Shown: in pieces, positions 1 through 5,734 of the stretch
Layout of the letters: the number at the start of each line of letters is the position of its first letter
Numbering within the stretch: the stretch's first letter is position 1
NCBI GenBank assembly: GCA_013816645.1
Contig: JACDEC010000208.1
Location: 1-5,937, forward strand
Reading direction: 5' to 3'
DNA from: Planctomycetota bacterium
Lineage (GTDB): Bacteria > Planctomycetota > UBA11346
Length of the DNA: 5,937 bases
Translations under genes and position numbers: made by a program
Notes under the pieces: generated by a model
What the model saw: only the letters and a program-made list of their open reading frames with translations
Databases searched by the model: none
Told to the model about the DNA's origin: nothing

Positions 1-902
1 ACGAACTGCTGCCCAATGGTGCGTTGCGCGAACCGATCGCCGCCGCTTGGAGCGCGCAGCGCACGGCGTCATCGGTCGATTTCGAGCACCAGCACCGCCA
101 TCTGCGCGCGCGCATCGTGCGCGCGGGCGACGACGTGGTGGTGCTGGTGCTGCACGATCTCACCGAGATCAAGCGCCTGGAAGCCGCGCGGCGCGACTTC
201 ATGGCCGCGGTCAGCCACGAATTCAAGACGCCGCTGACCTCGATCCTGGGCTTCACCGAGACGCTGCTCGCCGAGGGGGTGCTCGCCGACCCGGCCAACG
301 CCCGCACCTTCGTCGAGCGCATCGGCCGGCACGCCGACCGCCTGGCCTCGCTGGTCAAGGATGTGCTCACGCTCTCCAGGCTCGAGCAGGGGGCCTGGCC
401 GCTGCGCCCGGTCGCATGCGACCTGATCGACGTCGCCAACGAGGTCGTCGCCGAGTTCGCCGCCGTCGCCGAGACCGCGACCGTATCGCTCACCCTGGAT
501 GCGCCGCGGTCGGTCCCGCTGCGCACCGATCCCGAGCTGGTCCGCCAGCTGGTCGGCAACCTGGTCTCCAACGCCATCCGCTACAACCGTGCGCAGGGAT
601 CGGTCTACATCCGGGTCGCCGCGCGCGCCGACGGGCAGGCGGTGATCATCGTCGCTGACACCGGCATCGGCATCCCCAGCGAGCATCGCGAGCGCATCTT
701 CGAGCGTTTCTACCGCATCGACTCGCACCGCAGCCGCCAGACCGGCGGGACCGGACTCGGCCTGGCGATCGTCAAGCACCTGCTGCAGGTGCTCGACGGC
801 ACCGTGATGCTGCACAGCGCCGCCGACGGCACGCGCTTCGAGGTCTACCTGCGCGACTTGAGCGACAGCGACGTCGCCGGCAAGACCGCGGCCGGGACCT
901 GA
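1..902 (+). CDS. PhoR-like sensor histidine kinase, 5' end missing
   Basis: This is the C-terminal part of a two-component sensor kinase that autophosphorylates on histidine and passes the phosphate to a response regulator. The frame is open to the left edge (first whole codon 3-5), so the sensor and any membrane segments lie outside the window. The visible 299 residues begin in what looks like the end of a PAS domain (HDLTEIKRLEAARRDF). The HisKA H box SHEFKTPLTS follows, with the phospho-accepting His at 216-218. The HATPase then shows an N box (NLVSNAIRYN, near 558-587), G1 box DTGIGIP (657-677), F box FERFYRI and G2 box GGTGLGLAIVK (from about 744). All catalytic motifs are intact. The PAS-to-H-box arrangement resembles PhoR, the phosphate-limitation kinase, but no phoB or pst gene is in view, so the stimulus is inferred only. 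The last 58 bases overlap a convergent gene. Confidence 0.93.
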   Translation, partial: ELLPNGALREPIAAAWSAQRTASSVDFEHQHRHLRARIVRAGDDVVVLVLHDLTEIKRLEAARRDFMAAVSHEFKTPLTSILGFTETLLAEGVLADPANARTFVERIGRHADRLASLVKDVLTLSRLEQGAWPLRPVACDLIDVANEVVAEFAAVAETATVSLTLDAPRSVPLRTDPELVRQLVGNLVSNAIRYNRAQGSVYIRVAARADGQAVIIVADTGIGIPSEHRERIFERFYRIDSHRSRQTGGTGLGLAIVKHLLQVLDGTVMLHSAADGTRFEVYLRDLSDSDVAGKTAAGT

Positions 903-1156
903 GCCGTGGCCCAGGCGCGCAGCGTCGCGTTGGCGAGATAGGCGCTCTCGACCACCATGCGCTCGTTGCGCTGGGAGCACATCGTCGCCTCGGCGAGCCA
1001 ACCGCCCACGACCAGGTCGGCGAGCAGCAGGTCGGCGGCGCGCGCGCTGACGCTCAGCCGGCCGGTCAGCGTTTCGACCAGCGCCGCGCGGGTTTCCCAA
1101 TCGTGCCCGTTCTCGGCGAACAGTTCGGCGAGCGCCATCATGGCTGGGGAATGCAT
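845..1156 (-). CDS. Small uncharacterised protein (103 aa)
   Basis: I do not recognise this family. The ATG at 1156 (protein begins MHSPAMMALAELF) is preceded by a perfect AGGAGG five bases upstream, which decides the start over a longer in-frame ATG at 1267. Third codon positions are almost all G or C, as in the neighbouring genes, which supports real coding on this strand. The protein looks soluble and mainly helical: a helix at about residues 4-15, a second at 20-34, an Ala/Leu-rich stretch at 38-57 (SARAADLLLADLV) and another helix at 68-83. There is one Cys (residue 60), no signal peptide and no membrane segment. The spacing of short helices could suit a small winged-helix or helical-bundle protein, but that is only an impression. 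It is convergent with the histidine kinase and overlaps its last 58 bases; it is divergent from the glycosyltransferase operon. Confidence 0.7.
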   Translation of the reverse strand: MHSPAMMALAELFAENGHDWETRAALVETLTGRLSVSARAADLLLADLVVGGWLAEATMCSQRNERMVVESAYLANATLRAWATAQVPAAVLPATSLSLKSRR

Positions 1157-1161
1157 CTGCG

Positions 1162-1167
1162 CCTCCT
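1162..1167 (-). promoter_or_regulatory. Ribosome binding site of the small minus-strand gene
   Basis: On the minus strand this reads AGGAGG, a full Shine-Dalgarno match, followed by five bases (CGCAG) and ATG at 1156. It is the strongest ribosome binding site in the window and the main reason for calling the small gene and its start. Confidence 0.75.
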
Positions 1168-1298
1168 GGCCTCCGCGGTTGCGGGGGTCGCCCAGTGTCG
1201 CCGACCGCATCAAGACGCGATGAAGGACGCCACAAGGTCGTTTGCCCGCACGGCATTGGTTCTTCATCGCGGATTCATCGGGCGCTGGTCGCGCCGCG

Positions 1299-1304
1299 TA
1301 TCAT
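1299..1304 (+). promoter_or_regulatory. Possible -10 element of the glycosyltransferase operon
   Basis: TATCAT matches the sigma-70 -10 consensus at five of six positions and ends six bases before the ATG at 1311. If used, transcription would begin at or next to that ATG, giving a leaderless mRNA. That would fit the lack of a Shine-Dalgarno sequence there. No convincing -35 hexamer is seen at 16-18 bases upstream. Confidence 0.25.
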
Positions 1305-1310
1305 CGAGCC

Positions 1311-2504
1311 ATGCACCCCGGCACGATCGATGTCGCAGCGCTCATGGATCCACCCACCCGGACCACCGCGTCGATGCGTGTGGCGCTGGTCACCGAGACC
1401 TGGCGTCCCGAGATCAACGGCGTGGCCATGACCTTGGGGCGGCTGGTCGACGGTTTGCGCCAGCGCCACCACTGCGTCACCGTGGTGCGGCCGCGCCAGG
1501 ACGGCGACGTCGGAGCGGACGCCCATGGCGACATCACCCTGCCCAGCCTGCCGGTGCCCCGCTACGTCGGCATGCGCTTCGGCCTCCCCGCCCGCCTGGG
1601 CCTGCTCGTGCGCTGGCGGCGCACCCCGCCCGACCTGGTGCACATCGCCACCGAGGGGCCGCTCGGCCTGTCGGCGCTGAGCGCCGCCCGCGAACTGGGC
1701 ATCGCGGTGACCTCCGGTTTCCACACCAACTTCCACGATTACACCCGTCATTACGGTCTGGGACTGCTCTACGGTTCGGTCGCCCGGTACCTGCGCTGGT
1801 TCCACAACCGCACCCGCGCGACCCTGGTCCCGACCGCGGTCCAGGCGCGCGATCTCGGTCGCCTCGGCTTCCGCAACGTGCACACCCTGTCGCGCGGCGT
1901 CGATGCCGAGCTCTACCGGCCATCCAAGCGTTCGCAGCGCCTGCGCGATTCCTGGGGCATCGGTCCCGACGCGCTGGTCTGCCTGCTGGTCGGGCGGGTG
2001 GCGGCCGAGAAGAACATCCCCCTGGCGTTGCAGGCCTTCCGCGCGATCCGCGCCGTGCGTCCCGATGTGGTGATGGTGGTGGTCGGCGACGGGCCCGAGC
2101 GCGCGCGCCTGGCCGCGGGCAACCCGGACATCCGCTTCACCGGCGCGCTCGACCCCGAGTCGCTCGCCGAGCACTACGCCTCCGGCGACCTCTTCCTATA
2201 TCCCAGCCTGTCCGAGACCTACGGCAACGTCGCGCTCGAGGCGATGGCCAGCGGCCTCGCGGTGGTCGCCTTCGACTATGCGGCGCCGGCGATGCACATC
2301 GAACACCGCGTCAGCGGGATGCTCGCGCCGTTCGACGACGCCGACGAATTTATCCGCATGTCGGTCGAGGCGGCCTGCGATCTCGCCTGGATCCGCCGCA
2401 TGGGCGCCCAAGCCTGTGTGCGCGCCAGCGGACAGTCGTGGTCGTCGATCATCGATCAGTTCGAAGCCATCCTCACTTCCGCCCGGGAGCGTGTATGCAG
2501 CTGA
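1311..2504 (+). CDS. Glycosyltransferase family 4 (GT-B fold)
   Basis: This is a cytoplasmic or membrane-associated retaining glycosyltransferase, 397 residues from this start. The N-terminal GT-B half opens with MRVALVTETWRPEINGVAM (residues 22-40), the acceptor-side signature of the PimB/MgtA-like mannosyl- and glucosyltransferases. TEGPLG (114-119) and SGFHTNF (135-141) follow. The C-terminal nucleotide-sugar half has GRVAAEKN (228-235), VVGDGPE (257-263) and the EX7E motif (E302 and E310 in SETYGNVALEA). By family the likely donor is a nucleotide-linked hexose such as GDP-mannose and the acceptor a lipid; neither can be read from sequence alone. The start is uncertain. Coding-like codon use begins about 1311, whereas homologous cores begin at the ATG at 1374 (376 aa); neither has a good ribosome binding site. 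The stop overlaps the PAP2 gene, so the two are probably co-transcribed and translationally coupled. Confidence 0.93.
   Translation: MHPGTIDVAALMDPPTRTTASMRVALVTETWRPEINGVAMTLGRLVDGLRQRHHCVTVVRPRQDGDVGADAHGDITLPSLPVPRYVGMRFGLPARLGLLVRWRRTPPDLVHIATEGPLGLSALSAARELGIAVTSGFHTNFHDYTRHYGLGLLYGSVARYLRWFHNRTRATLVPTAVQARDLGRLGFRNVHTLSRGVDAELYRPSKRSQRLRDSWGIGPDALVCLLVGRVAAEKNIPLALQAFRAIRAVRPDVVMVVVGDGPERARLAAGNPDIRFTGALDPESLAEHYASGDLFLYPSLSETYGNVALEAMASGLAVVAFDYAAPAMHIEHRVSGMLAPFDDADEFIRMSVEAACDLAWIRRMGAQACVRASGQSWSSIIDQFEAILTSARERVCS
2485..2489 (+). promoter_or_regulatory. Ribosome binding site of the PAP2 gene
   Basis: GGGAG lies five bases before the ATG at 2495, inside the last codons of the glycosyltransferase gene. 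It fixes the PAP2 start and indicates translational coupling across the 10-base overlap. Confidence 0.6.
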
Positions 2505-3037
2505 CCTTGCACAACCTGCAGCGCTGGGATCTGGCGGCCTGCGGGACCTTCAACCGCATCAACCACGTGCGCGTGGGCAGTGCGGGCTTCGCCCTGGTCA
2601 GCCGGCTCGGCGACGGCGTGTTCTGGTACGCGCTGATGCTGGCGCTGCCGATCGTGCACGGCGCCGGCGATTGGGGTCTGTCGATGCTGCTCGCGCTGAC
2701 CGGGTCGCTGAGCACCCTGGTCTACCGCTGGCTGAAGGGCAGCACGCGGCGGCCGCGGCCCTGCGATGTCGATGGCACGCTGCGCCGCACGGTGGCCCCG
2801 CTCGACCGCTTCAGCTTTCCATCCGGGCACACCCTGCACGCCGTCGGCTTCACCGTGCTGACGGTGTGCGTGCATCCGGGCTGGGCGTGGATCCTGGTGC
2901 CCTTCACCGCGCTGGTCGCCTGCTCGCGGCTGGTGCTCGGCCTGCACTACCCCAGCGACGTCGCCGCCGGGGCGTCGATCGGCGCGCTGATGGCGACCGC
3001 CGGCTACCTGGCTGGCCGGGCGCTGGGCATCGTCTGA
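2495..3037 (+). CDS. PAP2-family membrane phosphatase
   Basis: This is a 180-residue integral membrane phosphatase of the type 2 phosphatidic acid phosphatase superfamily, which removes phosphate from lipid phosphates such as phosphatidic acid or undecaprenyl diphosphate. All three active-site motifs are present. KX6RP is KGSTRRPRP (K81, R88, P89). PSGH is SFPSGHTLH (S110, G111, H112, the proton-donating His). SRX5HX3D is SRLVLGLHYPSD (S144, R145, nucleophile H151, D155). Hydrophobic segments lie at about 42-57, 62-80, 115-140 and 157-178. The active site would be expected on the periplasmic side, from family knowledge. It starts inside the end of the glycosyltransferase gene. The pair suggests joint work on a lipid-linked sugar, for example dephosphorylating a lipid product or recycling a polyprenyl carrier. 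The exact substrate is not determinable. Confidence 0.93.
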   Translation: MQLTLHNLQRWDLAACGTFNRINHVRVGSAGFALVSRLGDGVFWYALMLALPIVHGAGDWGLSMLLALTGSLSTLVYRWLKGSTRRPRPCDVDGTLRRTVAPLDRFSFPSGHTLHAVGFTVLTVCVHPGWAWILVPFTALVACSRLVLGLHYPSDVAAGASIGALMATAGYLAGRALGIV

Positions 3038-3041
3038 CCGG

Positions 3042-3087
3042 GGCGGCTGGATCCGCCTGCCAGGGGCCCAAGCAGGGCTGAGGCAGG
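3042..3087 (+). terminator. Hairpins after the PAP2 stop, possible transcription end
   Basis: Four bases after the stop, GGCGG (3042-3046) pairs with CCGCC (3053-3057) around a six-base loop. Overlapping it is a second nested structure: CCTGCC (3056-3061) pairs with GGCAGG (3082-3087), and GCCC (3066-3069) with GGGC (3075-3078) inside it. There is no T-tract, so this is not a classical intrinsic terminator. It could still end the operon or stabilise its 3' end. Confidence 0.3.
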
Positions 3088-3113
3088 TTGAGGCCATGCG
3101 TCACCCGCCCGAT

Positions 3114-3118
3114 GGAGG
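3114..3118 (+). promoter_or_regulatory. Candidate ribosome binding site of the pseudopilin gene
   Basis: GGAGG sits six bases before an in-frame GTG at 3125, ideal spacing. The later candidate ATGs at 3188 and 3197 have no comparable site. This is why the longer start is used here, though a chance match in GC-rich sequence is possible: a second TGGAGG occurs at 3150-3155 with no start after it. Confidence 0.4.
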
Positions 3119-3124
3119 CCCGGG

Positions 3125-3811
3125 GTGTGCCTCACCGGGTCGCACCCGGTGGAGGCGCGGCTTCCGCTGACCCCCGCCGCGGGTCCAATGGGTGGCATGG
3201 TACGTTCCCGCCGTGGCTTCACGCTCATCGAGATGCTGGTCGTCGTCGGGCTCATCGCCATGCTCGCCGGCCTGCTCTTCCCGGCCCTGAGCCTGCTGCG
3301 CAATCGCCAGAAGCGCTTCTCGACGATCAAGCTGATGAGCGAACTGCAGGTCGCGCTCGACCAGTACCTCGCGACCTACCCGATGCTCGGCGCCGCCGCC
3401 GATGGCAGCGACTTCGCCAAGGACCCGTACAAATTCCTCTACCGCGACCCGGTCACCGACAAGAAACCGATGTACATCGAGCTGCGCACCGTCCAGCTGG
3501 CCGTCGGCACCGCGCCGGGCGGGCCGTTCACGGAACCGGCGGTGATGAAACTCGGCCAGCACATTCTCGACGCCTGGTCGGTGCCGAACCGCGCCAACCG
3601 CCTGCTCTGGGAGATCGTCAACGGCCCGAATCCGGGCGCCGGCGGTACCAAGACCTACACTGACAAGGTCTACATCCGTTCGACCGCCGGCACGCCCAAC
3701 AAGACCAAGGACGACATCATCATGCGCATGCTGGTCGCCGATGGTCGCTGGGAGCAGAAGACCTGGGCGGACATCCAGAGCGACACGCCGTTGCCGACGT
3801 TCGTGAACTGA
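3125..3811 (+). CDS. Pseudopilin-like protein with prepilin N-methylation motif
   Basis: The protein carries the prepilin signature RRG^FTLIEMLVVVGLIAML. Prepilin peptidase would cut after the Gly encoded at 3215-3217, leaving an N-methylated Phe and the conserved Glu at mature position 5, followed by the hydrophobic assembly helix. The mature part is about 197 residues, larger than a typical GspG. It has an early helical linker (RNRQKRFSTIKLMSELQVALDQY) and an ILDAWSVPN segment recalling the 'ILDPWG' region of GspG-like major pseudopilins. It contains no Cys after the cleavage site. Three starts are possible. GTG 3125 has an ideal GGAGG and GC-rich third positions but a long 31-residue leader. 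ATG 3188 gives a 10-residue leader. ATG 3197 gives the 7-residue MVRSRRG leader most typical of the family. It stands alone, with no secretion ATPase, GspF or GspD neighbour, so the machine it serves lies elsewhere. Confidence 0.85.
   Translation: MCLTGSHPVEARLPLTPAAGPMGGMVRSRRGFTLIEMLVVVGLIAMLAGLLFPALSLLRNRQKRFSTIKLMSELQVALDQYLATYPMLGAAADGSDFAKDPYKFLYRDPVTDKKPMYIELRTVQLAVGTAPGGPFTEPAVMKLGQHILDAWSVPNRANRLLWEIVNGPNPGAGGTKTYTDKVYIRSTAGTPNKTKDDIIMRMLVADGRWEQKTWADIQSDTPLPTFVN
3129..3156 (+). repeat. Strong GC-rich hairpin before or at the pseudopilin start
   Basis: CACCGGGT (3133-3140) and ACCCGGTG (3144-3151) form a perfect 8-bp stem with a CGC loop. After one bulged G (3152) the stem continues with GCCT (3129-3132) against AGGC (3153-3156), giving 12 paired positions, and G-T pairs could extend it outward to about 3126/3159. 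It lies just after the candidate GTG start, or in the 5' leader if translation begins at 3188 or 3197. No T-run follows, so it is not a standard terminator. Confidence 0.55.
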
Positions 3812-3814
3812 AGC

Positions 3815-4043
3815 GGATTGCCACCGTCCGGAAGTCTGGAGCAAAGGCACCAGTCCGGAAGTCCGGAAGTCTCTTGAATCGGAGGTCGTACGCGCGGTCG
3901 GCGTTGGAGCTGGCAGCGCGGTCGCCTGGGTCGTCACTGATCCGCGACCACCATGCGAACAGAAGGACTTCCGGACTTCCGGACTTCCGCACTTCCGGAC
4001 TGGTGGCAATCGTCGACCCCAGACTTCCGGACGGTGGCAATCC
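3815..4043. repeat. Composite inverted-repeat element with tandem octamers (REP/MITE-like)
   Basis: The element fills almost all of the 257-base gap between the pseudopilin stop and the phosphatase start. The outer ends are a perfect 25-base inverted repeat (3815-3839 against 4019-4043, beginning GGATTGCCACCGTCCGGAAG). Inner arms repeat the theme: 3848-3862 matches the complement of 3991-4005, and 3864-3871 that of 3982-3989, with one mismatch between the two. The right arm holds four tandem copies of the octamer GGACTTCC (3965-3996, one copy with a G-to-C change), plus a partial fifth. The left arm holds about two copies in opposite orientation (3857-3871). A unit reading acttccggac(t)ggtggcaatc occurs directly twice on the right (3991-4011, 4023-4042). 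The 110-base centre (3872-3981) has no credible ORF. It looks like a non-autonomous miniature element or REP doublet; no target-site duplication is obvious. Confidence 0.75.
3965..4001. repeat. Tandem octamer GGACTTCC, about 4.6 copies
   Basis: Copies lie at 3965-3972, 3973-3980, 3981-3988 and 3989-3996 (the last reads GCACTTCC), with a partial GGACT at 3997-4001. The opposite-strand version occurs at 3857-3871. Copy number could change by slippage. Confidence 0.85.
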
Positions 4044-4068
4044 ACCTGACAATCATTTAGATGGCCAT

Positions 4069-5709
4069 ATGGGTGCGAGCCTCCGCCTGCTGACTGGACC
4101 TTTCAAGGGACGCATCATCCCGTTGCGGCTCGACGAACCGCTGCGCGTCGGGCGCGATCCCGCCTGCGAGCTGAGCGTCAACGAGCCCAACGTCAGCCGG
4201 CTGCACGCCGAATTTCTGTGGGACGCCGGGGCGCTCACCGTCAACAACCGCAGCTCGACCAACGGCATCTTCGTCAACGGTCTGCGCCAGGACCAGGCCA
4301 AGCTCAAGGAATGGGACACCGTCGTCGTCGGTTCGACGCTGATGCGCGTCGAAGGCCTGGCGAGCGCCATGGCCGCAGCCACCACCATCGAGCCGGCCAC
4401 CGATCCGCCGACCACCGGATTCATCGCCCGCGCCCAGCGCTCGCTGACCCGCGAGGGCGAGCTGCCCGAGCTCAAGGACCAGGGCCAGCTGCCGGCGCTG
4501 CTCTCCTGCCTGATGGCGATCCAGAAGATCCTCGCCTCCGACCAGGAGCGGATGATCGAGCAGAGCCTGGATACGCTGTTCACCGCCTTGCCCGTCACCC
4601 GGCTCTGCCTGTTCGAGGTGGTGGGCGGCGACCTCAAGCAGGGCTACACGTCGTCGAAGAACGGCCGGCCGACCTACATGAGCCATAGCTTCGCGCGCAA
4701 GGTGCTCGAGAGCCAGTGCGCGGTGCTGATGGAGGAGGTCGGCAACGTCGCCCAGGACTGGGGCCGCACCATCCAGGAGCAGGAGGTGCGCTCGATCATC
4801 GGCGTGCCGGTGCTCGTCAACTCGGCGATCCGCTTCATCATCCTCTGCGACAACCTCGAGAAGCCGGCGGCGCTCAAGGAAGCGCACCTGCAGATCCTCG
4901 AGCTGGTCGGCCGCGCGCTCGAGAACGTGTTCCAGCGCGAGGAGCTGCGCCGGCTCGAAGGCCAGCGCCGCCTGGTCGAGCACGAGCAGCAGGCCGCCAA
5001 GCGCGTCCAGGACCAGATCTTCACCAAGCGCCCCGAGCAGATCGTCGGATCCAGCCGCTGGCTGTCGCACTGGCAGCCCGCGCTGACCCTCGGCGGCGAC
5101 TTCTACGACTACGACCAGCGCGACGACGCGGTGTTCTGGGTGCTCGCCGACGTCAGCGGCAAAGGCCTGCCCGCCGCGCTGGTGGTCAGCATGCTCAAGG
5201 CGTTCTGCAAGGTGCTCTACCCGCGTCGACTCAAGCCGCGCGCCTTCCTCGAGGCGCTCAACGTGCTGTGCCTGGGAGAACTGCCGCCCTCGATGTTCCT
5301 GACCGCGGTGGTGATCGAACTGACCAACGCCGGCCACCTCTCCGGCTTCAACATCGGTCATCCCCCCGGGGCGATCATCGCCCCGGACGGCAGCGTGCGC
5401 CGCATCGAGGCCTGCCCCGGCATCATCGGCATGATGGAGCTCGACCGCTTCTCCGAGCACTTCGTCGAGATCGACTGCCAACTCGTCGCCGGCGAGCGCA
5501 TCATTCTGGTCACCGACGGGGTGATCGAGGCCCACGCGGGGGACGAGGCGAACTTCGGCGACAACGCGCTGGTCGAGGTGCTGCGCAGCCAGGCGACCGC
5601 GCCGCTCGCGGGCATGCGCGACGCGCTGCTCGCGTCGCTGGCCAAGCACACCCATGGCGCGGCGCAGTACGACGACGTCACGTTGGTGATGGGCGAGTAC
5701 TTGGGCTGA
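4069..5709 (+). CDS. FHA-GAF-SpoIIE (PP2C-type) serine/threonine phosphatase
   Basis: This is a 546-residue soluble signalling protein. Residues 1-96 form an FHA domain, a phosphothreonine-binding module: RVGRD (26-30, with the ligand-contacting Arg), SRLHAEF (43-49) and NNRSSTNGIFVNG (59-71). A linker leads to a GAF-type domain at about 140-290. A charged helical, probably coiled-coil segment follows at 286-318 (REELRRLEGQRRLVEHEQQ). Residues 330-546 form a SpoIIE/PPM phosphatase with metal-binding and catalytic motifs GGDFYD (D344), ADVSGKG (D361), TDGVIEA (D483) and YDDVTLV (D535, D536). All look intact, so it should be an active Mn/Mg-dependent phosphatase. By family it would dephosphorylate a Ser/Thr-phosphoprotein (RsbU-like partner switching or an STPK substrate), with FHA docking it and GAF tuning it. 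The ATG at 4069 begins the domain exactly; upstream in-frame sequence is only repeat. There is no clear ribosome binding site. Confidence 0.95.
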   Translation: MGASLRLLTGPFKGRIIPLRLDEPLRVGRDPACELSVNEPNVSRLHAEFLWDAGALTVNNRSSTNGIFVNGLRQDQAKLKEWDTVVVGSTLMRVEGLASAMAAATTIEPATDPPTTGFIARAQRSLTREGELPELKDQGQLPALLSCLMAIQKILASDQERMIEQSLDTLFTALPVTRLCLFEVVGGDLKQGYTSSKNGRPTYMSHSFARKVLESQCAVLMEEVGNVAQDWGRTIQEQEVRSIIGVPVLVNSAIRFIILCDNLEKPAALKEAHLQILELVGRALENVFQREELRRLEGQRRLVEHEQQAAKRVQDQIFTKRPEQIVGSSRWLSHWQPALTLGGDFYDYDQRDDAVFWVLADVSGKGLPAALVVSMLKAFCKVLYPRRLKPRAFLEALNVLCLGELPPSMFLTAVVIELTNAGHLSGFNIGHPPGAIIAPDGSVRRIEACPGIIGMMELDRFSEHFVEIDCQLVAGERIILVTDGVIEAHAGDEANFGDNALVEVLRSQATAPLAGMRDALLASLAKHTHGAAQYDDVTLVMGEYLG

Positions 5710-5734
5710 GGCTTCGCGTGCGCCCGAGTCCCGA

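Noticed and set aside
69..1256. A 395-codon open frame on the minus strand across the kinase
   Set aside because: It lies antisense to the kinase catalytic motifs and in a different frame from the small gene that has the ribosome binding site; no recognisable domain.
1103..2494. A long in-frame N-terminal extension of the PAP2 protein
   Set aside because: This stretch is an Arg/Ala/Pro-rich translation of the glycosyltransferase in the wrong frame; the PAP2 protein starts at the ATG at 2495 with its own GGGAG.
3815..4043. CRISPR array
   Set aside because: The repeats are 8-base tandem units without spacers, in opposite orientations in the two arms; there are no regularly spaced 24-37 base repeats and no cas genes.
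3101..4045. A 314-codon minus-strand frame containing repetitive SPEVRK/DFRTSG text
   Set aside because: The repetitive part is the translated octamer repeat and the rest is antisense to the pseudopilin gene. No ribosome site or domain was found.
3874..4068. An upstream TTG start for the FHA phosphatase
   Set aside because: The extra 65 residues would only translate the inverted-repeat element; the FHA fold begins right after the ATG at 4069.
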